The notes: generated by a model not told the origin, from the letters alone. A DNA stretch of 64,000 nt from Tomitella biformata AHU 1821 (GCF_000524475.1 NZ_BAVQ01000070.1:186001-250000); one strand, 5' to 3'; shown: positions 31,582 through 40,693, counted from the first letter of the stretch. A program made the numbers and translations.

Positions 31582-31920
31582 ATGGACGGCGCAACGGCGC
31601 GAAAGTCTCAGGCCCAGGAGCCGCAGGTCGATCAGTCGGCGGTGGACGTGCATGTCACGGGTGCGGACGGGCTGAGCCGACGTGAGCATGACATCTTGTC
31701 CTTCGAGCGCCAGTGGTGGAAGTACGCTGGCGCGAAGGAGGAGGCCATCAAGGAGATGTTCAGTATGTCGGCCACTCGCTATTACCAGGTCCTGAACGCT
31801 TTGGTGGACCGTCCCGAGGCCCTCGCCGCCGACCCGTTGTTGGTCAAGCGACTGCGCCGTTTGCGTGCCAGCAGGCAAAAGGCGCGAGCGGCCCGTCGGC
31901 TCGGGTTCCAGGTCACCTAA
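31582..31920 (+). CDS. DUF3263 small protein (Rv0430-like)
   Basis: This 112-residue basic protein has the DUF3263 block REHDILSFERQWWKYAGAKEEAIKEMFSMS followed by ATRYYQVLNALVDRPEAL. It looks like a short helix-turn-helix (sigma-70 region 4-like) and might bind DNA; the family function is unknown. ATG 31582 follows TGAGGAG. It is divergent from def and 10 bases ahead of the virR-like gene. Confidence 0.88.
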   Translation: MDGATARKSQAQEPQVDQSAVDVHVTGADGLSRREHDILSFERQWWKYAGAKEEAIKEMFSMSATRYYQVLNALVDRPEALAADPLLVKRLRRLRASRQKARAARRLGFQVT

Positions 31921-31930
31921 ACTCTCAGCG

Positions 31931-32512
31931 GTGAGTACACCTTCGCCCGAATCCCCGGGATTGCCACTCCGTGCCCTAGCGATGGTCCTGCTGTCTGCCG
32001 CCATCGTGTTCGCCGGCCTCGGCTGGCTTGGCCTCAGCGATTCCGACAGCGACGGGAGCGAGACGGCCGTGGCCGCGACGACCACCCCGGCTCCGCCCGC
32101 CACCACGCCCGCCAACACCTCGCCCGCCAACAGCACGGCCGCCACCGCGGCGCCGCCCGCCGGGAGCACGCCCGCAAGCACCGCCACCTCCACGGGCGCG
32201 AGCACCACCGCCAACTCGGCGGCCCTGCAGCGCGTGCCGGTGCGGATCTACAACAACAGCACGGTCGACGGCCTGGCCGCCACGGCCGCCGACCATCTGC
32301 GCGCCGGAGGCTGGACTGTCACCGACGTCAGCAACTACGCCGAGGGGCAGATTTCGGAGAGCACGGTCTTCTACGGGACCGAGTCCGGCGCGAAGGACGC
32401 CGCGGACAAGCTGGGCAAGGACATGGGTCTCACCGTCGCCCCCCGCTTCGACGGCATCGCCGACGCGCCTGCCGGCCTCATCGTGATTCTCGCCGGCGAC
32501 GGCACGAATTAG
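31931..32512 (+). CDS. virR: VirR-like LytR_C domain membrane protein
   Basis: This 193-residue protein has one N-terminal transmembrane helix (about 13-36), an Ala/Thr/Pro/Ser-rich linker (about 45-100) and a C-terminal LytR_C domain (VPVRIYNNSTVDGLAATAAD to VILAGDG). In M. tuberculosis Rv0431/VirR acts with LytR-CpsA-Psr ligases and controls envelope integrity and vesicle release. GTG 31931 closely follows the DUF3263 gene, as in Rv0430-Rv0431. Confidence 0.85.
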   Translation: MSTPSPESPGLPLRALAMVLLSAAIVFAGLGWLGLSDSDSDGSETAVAATTTPAPPATTPANTSPANSTAATAAPPAGSTPASTATSTGASTTANSAALQRVPVRIYNNSTVDGLAATAADHLRAGGWTVTDVSNYAEGQISESTVFYGTESGAKDAADKLGKDMGLTVAPRFDGIADAPAGLIVILAGDGTN

Positions 32513-32587
32513 CCGCAGTGCTGACGGCCGTGCGCTATTGGCCCGACGCCTCGATATGCTCTCCATTAACTTCGAAGGAGTAGACAC

Positions 32588-33208
32588 ATGAGCAATAGTT
32601 CACAGCACGTGCGGCAGAGTCGCCGACTGCTGGCCGTGGTCCCGGTTGCGGTCATCGCGGCCATCGCCCTGTCCTCGTGCAGCGCGCATCAAGAGCCCAG
32701 CGACCAGCCGCCCGGCATCGGCACCCTGCCCCCCGTCTTCACCCCGTCGCCGGCCCCCACAGCCAGCGGGGTCGCCAGCACCCAGGACATCGGCCTCGTC
32801 GATGAGCCGCTGGTTGTCGCCACGCTCAAGAGCGCCTCGGGCGCGAATGTCGGCACGGCGGAGTTCCAGGGCTCCGGACTGGGCACCATTGTCACCCTGG
32901 CCGTCAACGGCCTGACCCCCGGTTTCCACAGCCTGGCCGTCACCTCGGCCGGCGTGTGCGACGCGGCAGTCGACTTCGCGTCGGCCGGCGACGTGCTGAA
33001 CGACCCGACCAACAGCACCCCGGGCGTGCCCAAGGCCGGCGACCTGCCCACCCTGCTGGTCGACGGCGACGGCATCGGCACGCTGACGACCACCAGCGGC
33101 GGCTTCAAGGTCGACGAGCTGACGAACGCGCCCGGCACCGCGCTGGTCATCGGCGGGGACGCGGACGCGTCGTCCCGCATCGCGTGCGGCGTCATCGAGC
33201 ACAAGTAG
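32588..33208 (+). CDS. SodC-like lipoprotein lacking the metal ligands
   Basis: This 206-residue lipoprotein (lipobox LSSC, Cys31) has the Cu/Zn superoxide dismutase fold: LTPGFHSLAVTSAGVC, GDLPTLLVDGDGIGTL and the end RIACGVI. It sits where Rv0432 sodC is found. Aligned by eye to the M. tuberculosis protein, the copper ligands HxH become Ala117-Val-Thr119, the zinc-loop histidines become Val136, Asn138 and Asn142, and the last copper histidine becomes Gly189. The disulfide cysteines (C124, C200) remain. It is therefore unlikely to dismutate superoxide; a structural or binding role is possible. Strong GAAGGAG site before ATG. Confidence 0.85.
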   Translation: MSNSSQHVRQSRRLLAVVPVAVIAAIALSSCSAHQEPSDQPPGIGTLPPVFTPSPAPTASGVASTQDIGLVDEPLVVATLKSASGANVGTAEFQGSGLGTIVTLAVNGLTPGFHSLAVTSAGVCDAAVDFASAGDVLNDPTNSTPGVPKAGDLPTLLVDGDGIGTLTTTSGGFKVDELTNAPGTALVIGGDADASSRIACGVIEHK

Positions 33209-33218
33209 TCACAGGCCG

Positions 33219-34343
33219 ATGCGAGTTCCCTTCGCAGGCTCTCCACGTCCCACTATTGGCGTGGAGTGGGAACTCGCATTGGTCGACCGCGCCTCGCGAG
33301 ACCTGCGCAACGATGCGGATCCGCTGTTCGAGGCTGTGCAGCGCCAGCTCGGCGGCGTGACCCCGCACGTGCACAAAGAACTGCTGAAGAACACTGTCGA
33401 GCTGGTCACTGGCATCTGCGAGACCGTGCCCCAGGCGATGGACGACCTGAGCGGCAGCCTGCGCGTGGTGCGCGCGGCGGCGGACCCGCTGGGCATCGAC
33501 CTGATCTCCGCGGGGGCACATCCCTTCGCACAGTGGAACGAGCAGCAGCTCACCGAGGGCGACCGCTACCTCGAGCTGATCTCCCGCACCCAGTGGTGGG
33601 GCCGGCAGATGCTCATCTGGGGCGTGCACGTGCACGTGGGCATCTCCTCGGAGCACAAGGTGTTCCCCATTCTCAACGCGCTGCTGCTGCACTATCCGCA
33701 CCTGCTGGCGCTGTCCGCGTCCTCGCCGATCTGGGCGGGCCAGGACACCGGCTACGCCAGCAACCGGGCGATGATGTTCCAGCAGCTGCCCACCGCCGGC
33801 CTCCCCTTCCAATTCGCCGAGTGGTCCGAGTACGAGAATTTCATCGGCGACCAGATGGCCACCGGCATCATCGACCACCTCAACGAGATCCGCTGGGACA
33901 TCCGCCCCGCCCCGCACCTGGGCACCATCGAGATCCGGGTGTGCGACGGCATCCCCACCGTGGCGGAGCTCGAGTCGATCGTCGCGCTCATCCAATGCCT
34001 CGTGGTGGACCTGGACCGCCGGCTCGACGCGGGCGAGACACTGCCGTCGTTGCAGCCCTGGCACGTGCAGGAGAATAAGTGGCGCGCCGCCCGCTACGGC
34101 CTAGACGCCGAGGTGATCGTGGGCGCCGACAACTCCGAGCGCCTCGTCACCGACGACCTTGACGAGCTGCTGAACCGCCTGGAGCCGATCGCCGCCGAAC
34201 TCGGGTGCGTCCGCGAGCTCTCCCAGGTGTCGGAGATCCCCCGTCGGGGCGCGTCGTATCAACGCCAGCGCGCGGTCGCGAAGGCCACGGGCGGAGACTT
34301 GCGCGCGGTCGTGGACTCACTGGTCCACGAGCTAGACCGCTAG
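33219..34343 (+). CDS. ybdK: Carboxylate-amine ligase, YbdK/glutamate-cysteine ligase type 2 family
   Basis: This 374-residue ATP-grasp-like GCS2 protein begins TIGVEWELALVD and contains HKELLKNTVELVTG, GVHVHVGI and HLGTIEIRVCDG, matching Rv0433. Members have weak glutamate-cysteine ligase activity; the true substrates are not established. ATG 33219 follows the SodC-like stop by 10 bases. A 12-base direct repeat carries its stop codon and that of convergent mnhG. Confidence 0.88.
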   Translation: MRVPFAGSPRPTIGVEWELALVDRASRDLRNDADPLFEAVQRQLGGVTPHVHKELLKNTVELVTGICETVPQAMDDLSGSLRVVRAAADPLGIDLISAGAHPFAQWNEQQLTEGDRYLELISRTQWWGRQMLIWGVHVHVGISSEHKVFPILNALLLHYPHLLALSASSPIWAGQDTGYASNRAMMFQQLPTAGLPFQFAEWSEYENFIGDQMATGIIDHLNEIRWDIRPAPHLGTIEIRVCDGIPTVAELESIVALIQCLVVDLDRRLDAGETLPSLQPWHVQENKWRAARYGLDAEVIVGADNSERLVTDDLDELLNRLEPIAAELGCVRELSQVSEIPRRGASYQRQRAVAKATGGDLRAVVDSLVHELDR

Positions 34344-34362
34344 AGGTTGAACCGCTAGAGGT
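34336..34362. repeat. Short tandem duplication across two convergent stop codons
   Basis: ACCGCTAGAGGT occurs at 34336-34347 and again at 34351-34362. The first copy contains the ybdK stop, and the second contains the mnhG stop on the opposite strand. It is a replication-slippage-type duplication with no evident function. Confidence 0.8.
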
Positions 34363-34705
34363 CGTCGTCGTCTTCATCCTCCGGCGGCATCTCATCCCGC
34401 GTCACCAGGTCCGCGCGCAGCCCGCGCTCACGGTAGGACGTGCGGCCCACCAAGTGCGCGAACACCGGCGAGACGATGAAGGTGAACAGCCCGGCGAGCA
34501 CGAGCATGCCGATGTCGACGTTGCCGCGCAGCCGGATGCCGGCGCCGATGAGGATCAGCAGCAGGCCGAAGACCTGCGTCTTGGTGGACGGGTGCATGCG
34601 GCTGATGGTGTCTGGGAATCGGACCAAGCCGATCGCCGCGGTGAGCGCGAACAAGGATCCGATCAGGACCAGGGCGCTGGCGACAATGTCGAGGAAGGTG
34701 TTCAT
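34355..34705 (-). CDS. mnhG: Mrp Na+/H+ antiporter subunit G
   Basis: This 116-residue membrane protein is the last gene of the Mrp operon. Three hydrophobic helices include DIVASALVLIGSLFALTAAIGL, and the PDTISRMHPSTKTQ block is conserved in MnhG/MrpG. An acidic tail (PPEDEDDDDL) ends it. It overlaps mnhF by 4 bases and is needed for assembly of the hetero-oligomeric antiporter. Confidence 0.93.
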   Translation of the reverse strand: MNTFLDIVASALVLIGSLFALTAAIGLVRFPDTISRMHPSTKTQVFGLLLILIGAGIRLRGNVDIGMLVLAGLFTFIVSPVFAHLVGRTSYRERGLRADLVTRDEMPPEDEDDDDL

Positions 34706-34962
34706 CCGCGGTCACGCACCCGGAATCGGGGCACGCTGATCGAGCCGATGAAGCCGAGCAGCGCCAGCGCGACGAGCGCGGGTAGGACGGCGGACTCCTG
34801 GCTGAACGCGGCCCACGCGGCCATGCCGGACAGGGACACGGACGCCACCATCTCCAGGGCCACCAGGCGGTCGAGGGTGCTGGGCCCGCGCAGTAGCCGA
34901 AACATCGACAGCAGCGCGGCGAGCACCAGGAAGATCCCGGCGATGGTCATGGTCACGGTCAT
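34702..34962 (-). CDS. mnhF: Mrp Na+/H+ antiporter subunit F
   Basis: This 86-residue protein has three transmembrane helices and the RLLRGPSTLDRLVALEM motif that identifies MnhF/MrpF. ATG 34962 gives the standard short N-terminus. It overlaps mnhE by one base and mnhG by four, so translation is coupled along the operon. Confidence 0.93.
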   Translation of the reverse strand: MTVTMTIAGIFLVLAALLSMFRLLRGPSTLDRLVALEMVASVSLSGMAAWAAFSQESAVLPALVALALLGFIGSISVPRFRVRDRG

Positions 34963-35558
34963 CAGGGGGTCTCCTCCCCGTGGTGGAACGAGTCGCTGGG
35001 GTACTCGTGTGGCTGCCAGTCTTCCTCGCGCTCGAAGGCCCGGATGAACAGGTGCTGCAAGTGCGCGACCATCGTGTAGAACCGCTCGATCCGCTCGGGG
35101 GTGCCGACGTCGAGCACGTGGATGTAGAGGTCGCGCTTGGTGCGATCGACCTCCAGCACAATGGTGCCGGGGACCACGTTGATCGCGTCGACCAGCAGGC
35201 CCAGCACCAGGTCGGACTTCACCTTCGCGTTGACCTTCAAGATGGCGGTCAACGGCGGGGAGCCTGGCCGGCAGGCCAGCCAGGCGACCTCGACGCTGGA
35301 CTTGGCGAGGTCCACCAGGATGCGGCCGAGCAGGCGCAGTGCCGAGAGCAGGTGGAGCTTGCCCTCGACGGGGACCGGCGGCAATGGCATGAGCACCAGC
35401 ACGATGAGGCTCACCAAGATGCCGCCGACGATGTTCGCGATGGTGATCTGTCCCCACAGCAACACCCAGACGAACGTCAGCCACGCCATCGCCCAGACCC
35501 GGATCAGGACGTCCCGGCGTGTCATCGGCATGCGGAGGCGCTCGACGAAGTTGGTCAC
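34962..35558 (-). CDS. mnhE: Mrp Na+/H+ antiporter subunit E
   Basis: This 198-residue protein has two or three N-terminal membrane helices (WAMAWLTFVWVLLWG, IVGGILVSLIVLVLM) and a cytoplasmic domain with VNVVPGTIVLEVD and LYIHVLDV, typical of MrpE. It overlaps mnhD by 4 bases. Confidence 0.93.
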   Translation of the reverse strand: MTNFVERLRMPMTRRDVLIRVWAMAWLTFVWVLLWGQITIANIVGGILVSLIVLVLMPLPPVPVEGKLHLLSALRLLGRILVDLAKSSVEVAWLACRPGSPPLTAILKVNAKVKSDLVLGLLVDAINVVPGTIVLEVDRTKRDLYIHVLDVGTPERIERFYTMVAHLQHLFIRAFEREEDWQPHEYPSDSFHHGEETP

Positions 35559-37159
35559 TGCCCACCCCCCAATCCAGTGTCGCCCAGCACGGCGTCGATG
35601 TAGACGGAGCGGTCGAGCAGCCCGTCGGCGGCCCGCTCGCTGTAGCCGACGAGGGGGCCGGCGAAGACTGTCATGGCCAGGCCCACGGCCACCAGGGCGA
35701 CCGTCGCGCCGACCATGAGCACCGGCATCCGGCCGACGTCCTCGCGGTCCTGCAGGGCGATGTCGCCGACGTCGTCGAGAAGCACCTGCGGGCGGGCCGC
35801 GACTATATCGCCATCGGGGGCGTCATCGCGCGGTCGCCAGAAGGCCTTTGTCCACACGCGGGTCACGGCGTAGAGCGTGAGCAGGCTGGTGATCACCGCG
35901 CCGCCGACCAGCACCCAAGCGAGCGCTGAGCCGTCCTCCGCGCCCGCTTGCAACAGCGTGATCTTGCCGATGAACCCGGAGAACGGCGGGATGCCGCCCA
36001 GGTTCAGCGCCGGTATCAGATACAGCAGCGCCAGCAGCGGACTCGCGGCAGCCAGTCCGCCCAGGCGCAGCAGCGACGCCGATCCGGCCTGGCGCTCCAT
36101 CAGCCCGACCACCAGGAACAGCGACGTCTGCACGATGATGTGGTGCGCCACGTAGAAGATCGCGCCGGTCAAGCCCAGGGAGCTGGATAGGGCGATGCCG
36201 AAGATCATGTAGCCGATATGGCTGACCAGGGTGAAGGAGAACAGCCGCTTGATGTCGGACTGCGCGATCGCGCCGAATATCCCGAACAGCATCGTGAGCA
36301 GGCCGGCGACCATCAGCACCGTGTTCAGCTCCCCGCCGGGGAACATCAGCGTGTGCGTGCGGATGATGGCGTAGATGCCGACCTTGGTCAGCAGCCCCGC
36401 GAACACGGCGGTGATCGGGGCGGGTGCGGTGGGGTAGGAGTCTGGCAGCCAGTTATACAGCGGGAACACCGCAGCCTTGATGCCGAACGCCACCAGCAGC
36501 ACCGCGAAGATGGCGCTGCGGACCCCCACGTCCACGTCCTGGAGCTTGTTCGCCAGGTCCGCCAGGTTCAACGTGCCTGTCGCGGCGTAGGTGAACGCGA
36601 TGCCGGCGAGGAACACCAGCGAGGACAACATCGAGACCATCACGTAGGTGACGCCCGCGTTGACGCGGTCCGCGCTGGCGCCCAGGGTCAGCAGCACGAA
36701 GCTCGCGGCCAGGAGCACCTCGAAGCCGACATACAGGTTGAATAGGTCGCCGGCCAGGAACGCGTTGGACACGCCCGCGGCCATGACCAGGTAGGCGGGT
36801 TGGAAGATCGAGACGGGCTGGTGCTCGTCGCCGTCGCGGATACCTTGGCCCACGGAGTAGACCATGACCGCGAGCAGCACAATCGACGCGATCACCAGCA
36901 TCAGGGCCGACAGCCGGTCGGAGACCAGCGTGATGCCGATCGGGGTGTCCCAGCCGCCGACCTGCAGCGCGCGCGCCCCATGCCGGTCCGCGAACACCAG
37001 CAGGGCGCCGGCCACGACGACGCCGACGGCGAGGACCGCGATGCTGACGAGTTGCTGGGCGCGGCGGAAGCGGCCCAGCGCCATGGCGATGCCGGCGCCG
37101 AAGAACGGCAGGAGCACGGGCAGCGGGATGAGCGTGTCGATGATGTTCGCCTCGTCCAT
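35555..37159 (-). CDS. mnhD: Mrp Na+/H+ antiporter subunit D
   Basis: This 534-residue, roughly 14-helix protein is homologous to the proton-pumping subunits of respiratory complex I (NuoM/N type). It contains YVGFEVLLAASFVLLTLG, the lysine-containing AAVFPLYNWLPDSYPTAPAP and SHIGYMIFGIAL. It probably carries one of the ion channels of the antiporter. It overlaps mnhC by one base and mnhE by four. A short hydrophilic tail follows the last regular helices. Confidence 0.95.
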   Translation of the reverse strand: MDEANIIDTLIPLPVLLPFFGAGIAMALGRFRRAQQLVSIAVLAVGVVVAGALLVFADRHGARALQVGGWDTPIGITLVSDRLSALMLVIASIVLLAVMVYSVGQGIRDGDEHQPVSIFQPAYLVMAAGVSNAFLAGDLFNLYVGFEVLLAASFVLLTLGASADRVNAGVTYVMVSMLSSLVFLAGIAFTYAATGTLNLADLANKLQDVDVGVRSAIFAVLLVAFGIKAAVFPLYNWLPDSYPTAPAPITAVFAGLLTKVGIYAIIRTHTLMFPGGELNTVLMVAGLLTMLFGIFGAIAQSDIKRLFSFTLVSHIGYMIFGIALSSSLGLTGAIFYVAHHIIVQTSLFLVVGLMERQAGSASLLRLGGLAAASPLLALLYLIPALNLGGIPPFSGFIGKITLLQAGAEDGSALAWVLVGGAVITSLLTLYAVTRVWTKAFWRPRDDAPDGDIVAARPQVLLDDVGDIALQDREDVGRMPVLMVGATVALVAVGLAMTVFAGPLVGYSERAADGLLDRSVYIDAVLGDTGLGGGQ

Positions 37160-37623
37160 CAGCGCTCACCGGCGTTCTCGGGGCCGAACACGTCGCCTGC
37201 CTTGGTGGCCTCGCCGGTGCGCGGATCGCTCGAACGGTCGAGCGCCGGGTCCTCGGCGGCGGTGCGCAGGCTCAACCTGGTGTCTTCCTCATCGTCCTCA
37301 ATATCGTCATCGGTGTTGCTGGCGGTGAACGCGCGGTAGGCCAAGGCCAGCACGAACGCGGCCAGCCCCATCGAGATGACGATCGCGGTCAAGATCATGC
37401 CCTGGGCCAGGGGATCGGCCATCGTCGTGTAGACGTTGGAGCTGCTGCCGATGATCGGCGCGGTCCCGGCCGCACCGCCGGCGACGAGGATCAGCAGGTT
37501 GATGCCGTTGCCCGCGAGCATGAGCCCCAGCAGCATGCGCAGGATGGAGCGGTCCATCAGCAGGTAGACGCCGGCGGCGACGAGGACGCCGACGACGATG
37601 AGCAGGCCGAAATCTGCGGTCAC
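37159..37623 (-). CDS. mnhC: Mrp Na+/H+ antiporter subunit C
   Basis: This 154-residue NuoK-like subunit has three helices (LLIVVGVLVAAGVYLLM, LGLMLAGNGINLLILVAGG, MILTAIVISMGLAAFVLALAY). The hydrophilic C-terminal extension of about 40 residues (DDDIEDDEEDTRL onward) is acidic and not part of the core fold. It overlaps mnhA by 4 bases. Confidence 0.94.
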   Translation of the reverse strand: MTADFGLLIVVGVLVAAGVYLLMDRSILRMLLGLMLAGNGINLLILVAGGAAGTAPIIGSSSNVYTTMADPLAQGMILTAIVISMGLAAFVLALAYRAFTASNTDDDIEDDEEDTRLSLRTAAEDPALDRSSDPRTGEATKAGDVFGPENAGER

Positions 37624-40445
37624 TGCAGCTTCACCTCCGTCTTCGAGTCGAGTCGCGCGCCGAGACTGCGGAGGATGTCCAAGACCACGCCGACGACGAT
37701 CAGATACACGCCGACGTCGAAGAACAGCGCCGTGACCAGCTTGATTTCGCCGAGCAGCGGCAGCGTCACCTCCAAGATCGCCGATGACAGCACCGGGGCG
37801 CCGAGCAGCAATGACCCCACCGCGGTGCCCGTGCAGAACAGCAGGCCGACGCCCAGCAGCTTCCCGGCGTCCACCGGCAGCGCCTCGCCGATCTCATAGC
37901 GCCCACCCGCGAGGTAACGCAGCGTCAGCGCCAGGCCCGCCGTCAGGCCGCCAGCGAAGCCGCCGCCGGGATGGTTGTGGCCGGTGAAGAAGAAATACAG
38001 CGAGAGCACCATGACGGTGGGGAAGACCAGGCGCGTCGTCATCTCCAGCACCAGGGAGCGGGCCATGGTGTCCGTCAGACCGGACCCGCGCAGGCGGGTC
38101 ACGCGCGTGTCTTTGCGGTACAGCTCGTCCGGTGCGTCGGCCACCCGCAGGGCCGCGCCGAAGCGGCGGTGGCGGAAGACCAGGCTCGCGACGCCGGTGG
38201 CCGCGACCAGCAGCACCGACACCTCGCCGAGCGTGTCCCACGCGCGGATGTCGACCAGTAGGACGTTGACGACGTTCTTGCCGCCGCCGCGGTCATACGC
38301 GGCCTCGGGCAAAAGCGCGGAGATCGGGGCCGCGGTGCGGGCGTTGATCGCATACGCGCCAAGCAGCGCGATCATGGTGCCGACCAGCACGGAGACCGCC
38401 ACGCGCATGCTCCGGAACGTGGCCAGCGCGCGGTGCGTCTCCACTCGCGGGGCCGCCTCGGGCGGGAGCTTGCGCAGCACCAGCACGAACACCACCAGCA
38501 GCAGGGTCTCCACGAGGAACTGAGTCAGAGCCAGGTCCGGGGCACCGTGCAGGGCGAAGATCATCGCCATCCCGTAGCCCGTGAAGCCGATCATCAGCAC
38601 CGCGGCGAGGCGGTTGCGCAGCACCGTGGCGGCCAGGGCGGGCACCACCATGAGCAGCCCGATCGCGAATTGCCACGGCACGTCCCACAGCTTCAGGTCC
38701 AGCTGCGGGCGGCCCAACACCAAGAGCGTGACCGACGGCAGCAGGACGAGTGTGACGAGGATGGTGCCCTGTGTCAGGGGCAGCGAGCCGCGTTGGGTGG
38801 AGGTGGTCATCCGCAGCGAGATGCGGTCCGCCGAGCGCAGCGCCCAGGCGTAGACGCGGTCGGCGTTGCCGAGCGGGGGATTGCGCAGATGCGCCTTGGT
38901 CACGCGGCCATGGGCGAAGAACAACGCGATGCCGGCGGCGAACACCAGGACGGTCAGCCATAGCGGCAGCGAGAAGCCGTGCCACAGCGACAGGTAACCC
39001 GGATGGTCGGAAGCGGGGCCGACAGTGTCCGCGTACGGCACCAGCAGGCGATCCATCGTCCCCGGCATCAGGCCTGCGACCAGTCCCAACGCGGCCAGAG
39101 TGCCCGGCGCGAGCAGCAGCAGCACGCCCGGCTTGTGCATCGAGACGACGGCGGGGCTTGGCGGGACGCCCTTGCCCGCGAACGCGCCGGAGAGCACCCG
39201 CAGCGTGTACGCCACGGTGAACGTAGAGCCCACGACGAGACCGCCGAGCACCACCCACGCCAACACCGGGCTGTCCTCCATCGCCGCGAAGGCGGCCTCC
39301 TTGCCGACAAAGCCCAGGAACGGGGGCGCGCCAGCCATGCTGGCCGCCGCGGCCACGGCGATGATCGCCATCACCGGCGATTTTCGGCCGAGCCCCGCGA
39401 GCTCCCGGATATCGCGGGTGCCAGTGGTGTGGTCGACCGCTCCGACGATCATGAACAAGGCGGACTTGAACAGCGCGTGCGCCACGACGATCGCGAGCCC
39501 GGCGAGCGCGGCGTCGCGCGTGCCCATGCCGATGAGCACCATCATGAAGCCCAGCTGGCTGACGGTGCCGAACGCGAGGATTAGCTTGAGGTCGTGCTCC
39601 CGCAGCGCCCGCCAGCCGGCGAGGATCAGGGTGAGCAGGCCGAGCGTGATGACCGTCGGCCGCCAGGTCGGCGCGTCCGCGAAGCCTGGCGCCAGCCGTG
39701 CCACCAGGAAGATGCCGGCCTTGACCATCGCCGCGGCGTGCAGGTAAGCGCTGACGGGGGTGGGCGCGGCCATGGCGCCGGGGAGCCAGAAGTGGAAGGG
39801 CACGATGGCGGACTTGCTCAGCGCGCCGATGAGCAGCAGCACGACGGCGACGTTGGCCAGCAGGCCGGTCGGCGGGTCCGCGACCAGCTCCGACAGGAGG
39901 TAGGTGCCGCTGCGCTGGCCCAGGGCGATGATGCCGACGAGCATGGCGAGCCCGCCCGCAGTCGTCACCAGCAGGGCCTTGGTGGCACTGTCGCGGCTGG
40001 TGGCACGCTCCGCATAGTGGCCGACGAGGAGGAAGGAGAGCACCGTGGTGATCTCCCAGAAGACATAGAGTAGGAGCATGTTGTCGCTGAGCACGAGGCC
40101 GAACATCGCGCCCGCGAACGCCGTGAGCTGGGCGGCGAACAGGCCGAGGCGCGGCTCTGTGTCCTTGAAGTACCGCGCGCAGTAGACCAGCACCAGGGCC
40201 CCGACGCCGAGCACAAGGACCACCAGCACTTGGGCCAGCGAGTCGTATCTGAACGAGAAGTTCATCGACAGTTCGGGCACCCACGCACGGTCGATGCGGG
40301 CCCCAGAGTCCCAGTCCGTGATCGCCCAGACGAGGCCCCCGAGGGGCACTAGGGCGAGCAGATAGAACGCGTTGCGACCGAGCCAGCGCACGAGGAGTGG
40401 CGCGAGTGCGGCAGCGAGCGCGTGCGCGCCGAGAATGGTGATCAA
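37620..40445 (-). CDS. mnhA: Mrp Na+/H+ antiporter, fused subunits A and B
   Basis: This 941-residue membrane protein is the large first subunit. NuoL-like helices carry LLVGHYAERATSRDSATKAL, FHFWLPGAMAAPTPVSAYLH and LAFGTVSQLGFMMVLIG, and a MrpB-type domain ends it (LYFFFTGHNHPGGGFAGGL and on). MrpA and MrpB are thus one polypeptide, as in many actinobacteria. The start is TTG 40445 with GGAG 7 bases upstream. The Mrp complex exports Na+ in exchange for protons and supports pH and salt tolerance. Confidence 0.94.
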   Translation of the reverse strand: MITILGAHALAAALAPLLVRWLGRNAFYLLALVPLGGLVWAITDWDSGARIDRAWVPELSMNFSFRYDSLAQVLVVLVLGVGALVLVYCARYFKDTEPRLGLFAAQLTAFAGAMFGLVLSDNMLLLYVFWEITTVLSFLLVGHYAERATSRDSATKALLVTTAGGLAMLVGIIALGQRSGTYLLSELVADPPTGLLANVAVVLLLIGALSKSAIVPFHFWLPGAMAAPTPVSAYLHAAAMVKAGIFLVARLAPGFADAPTWRPTVITLGLLTLILAGWRALREHDLKLILAFGTVSQLGFMMVLIGMGTRDAALAGLAIVVAHALFKSALFMIVGAVDHTTGTRDIRELAGLGRKSPVMAIIAVAAAASMAGAPPFLGFVGKEAAFAAMEDSPVLAWVVLGGLVVGSTFTVAYTLRVLSGAFAGKGVPPSPAVVSMHKPGVLLLLAPGTLAALGLVAGLMPGTMDRLLVPYADTVGPASDHPGYLSLWHGFSLPLWLTVLVFAAGIALFFAHGRVTKAHLRNPPLGNADRVYAWALRSADRISLRMTTSTQRGSLPLTQGTILVTLVLLPSVTLLVLGRPQLDLKLWDVPWQFAIGLLMVVPALAATVLRNRLAAVLMIGFTGYGMAMIFALHGAPDLALTQFLVETLLLVVFVLVLRKLPPEAAPRVETHRALATFRSMRVAVSVLVGTMIALLGAYAINARTAAPISALLPEAAYDRGGGKNVVNVLLVDIRAWDTLGEVSVLLVAATGVASLVFRHRRFGAALRVADAPDELYRKDTRVTRLRGSGLTDTMARSLVLEMTTRLVFPTVMVLSLYFFFTGHNHPGGGFAGGLTAGLALTLRYLAGGRYEIGEALPVDAGKLLGVGLLFCTGTAVGSLLLGAPVLSSAILEVTLPLLGEIKLVTALFFDVGVYLIVVGVVLDILRSLGARLDSKTEVKLQ

Positions 40446-40606
40446 GTACTGCTCCAGCCGGGCTCGTCGACGGTTGGGACTCGTTAATCCTAGTGTTACG
40501 CCCCTGTTCGCAAGGTCAGCGGCCCTAAAAACCGAAAAAAGTTAGACGCGGATCCGCCTCCTGTGGTAATTTCTTTTCGTCGCATTGGGGGGACAGGTAA
40601 GAGCAC

Positions 40607-40659
40607 ATCTCGACCGGCCGGGTAGCAGGGGTTGCTAACGCCACGTGGTCGGTCGAGAT
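40607..40659 (+). promoter_or_regulatory. Structured leader upstream of the ESX locus
   Basis: ATCTCGACCG (40607-40616) and CGGTCGAGAT (40650-40659) are perfect 10-base arms. The loop holds a smaller TAGCA/TGCTA pair. It lies 35 bases before the PE-like start in the 248-base gap between mnhA and the ESX genes. Upstream is an A+T-rich patch with TTAGAC and TAATTT as weak promoter candidates. It may be a cis-regulatory RNA or protein-binding site; no iron or zinc box was recognised. Confidence 0.5.
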
Positions 40660-40693
40660 TGCACTGTGGGATTGGCACCTGGGGGAGATCTTT

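Noticed and set aside
38293..40284. Long open frame (663 codons) in another phase inside mnhA
   Set aside because: It lies wholly within the clear mnhA gene on the same strand, is very Arg/Gly/Ala-rich and shows no family motif; it is a G+C-driven shadow.
40446..40693. Iron (IdeR) or zinc (Zur) box ahead of the ESX genes, as for ESX-3
   Set aside because: I looked for TTAGGTTAGGCTAACC-like and zinc-box palindromes and saw none; only the unrelated hairpin is present.
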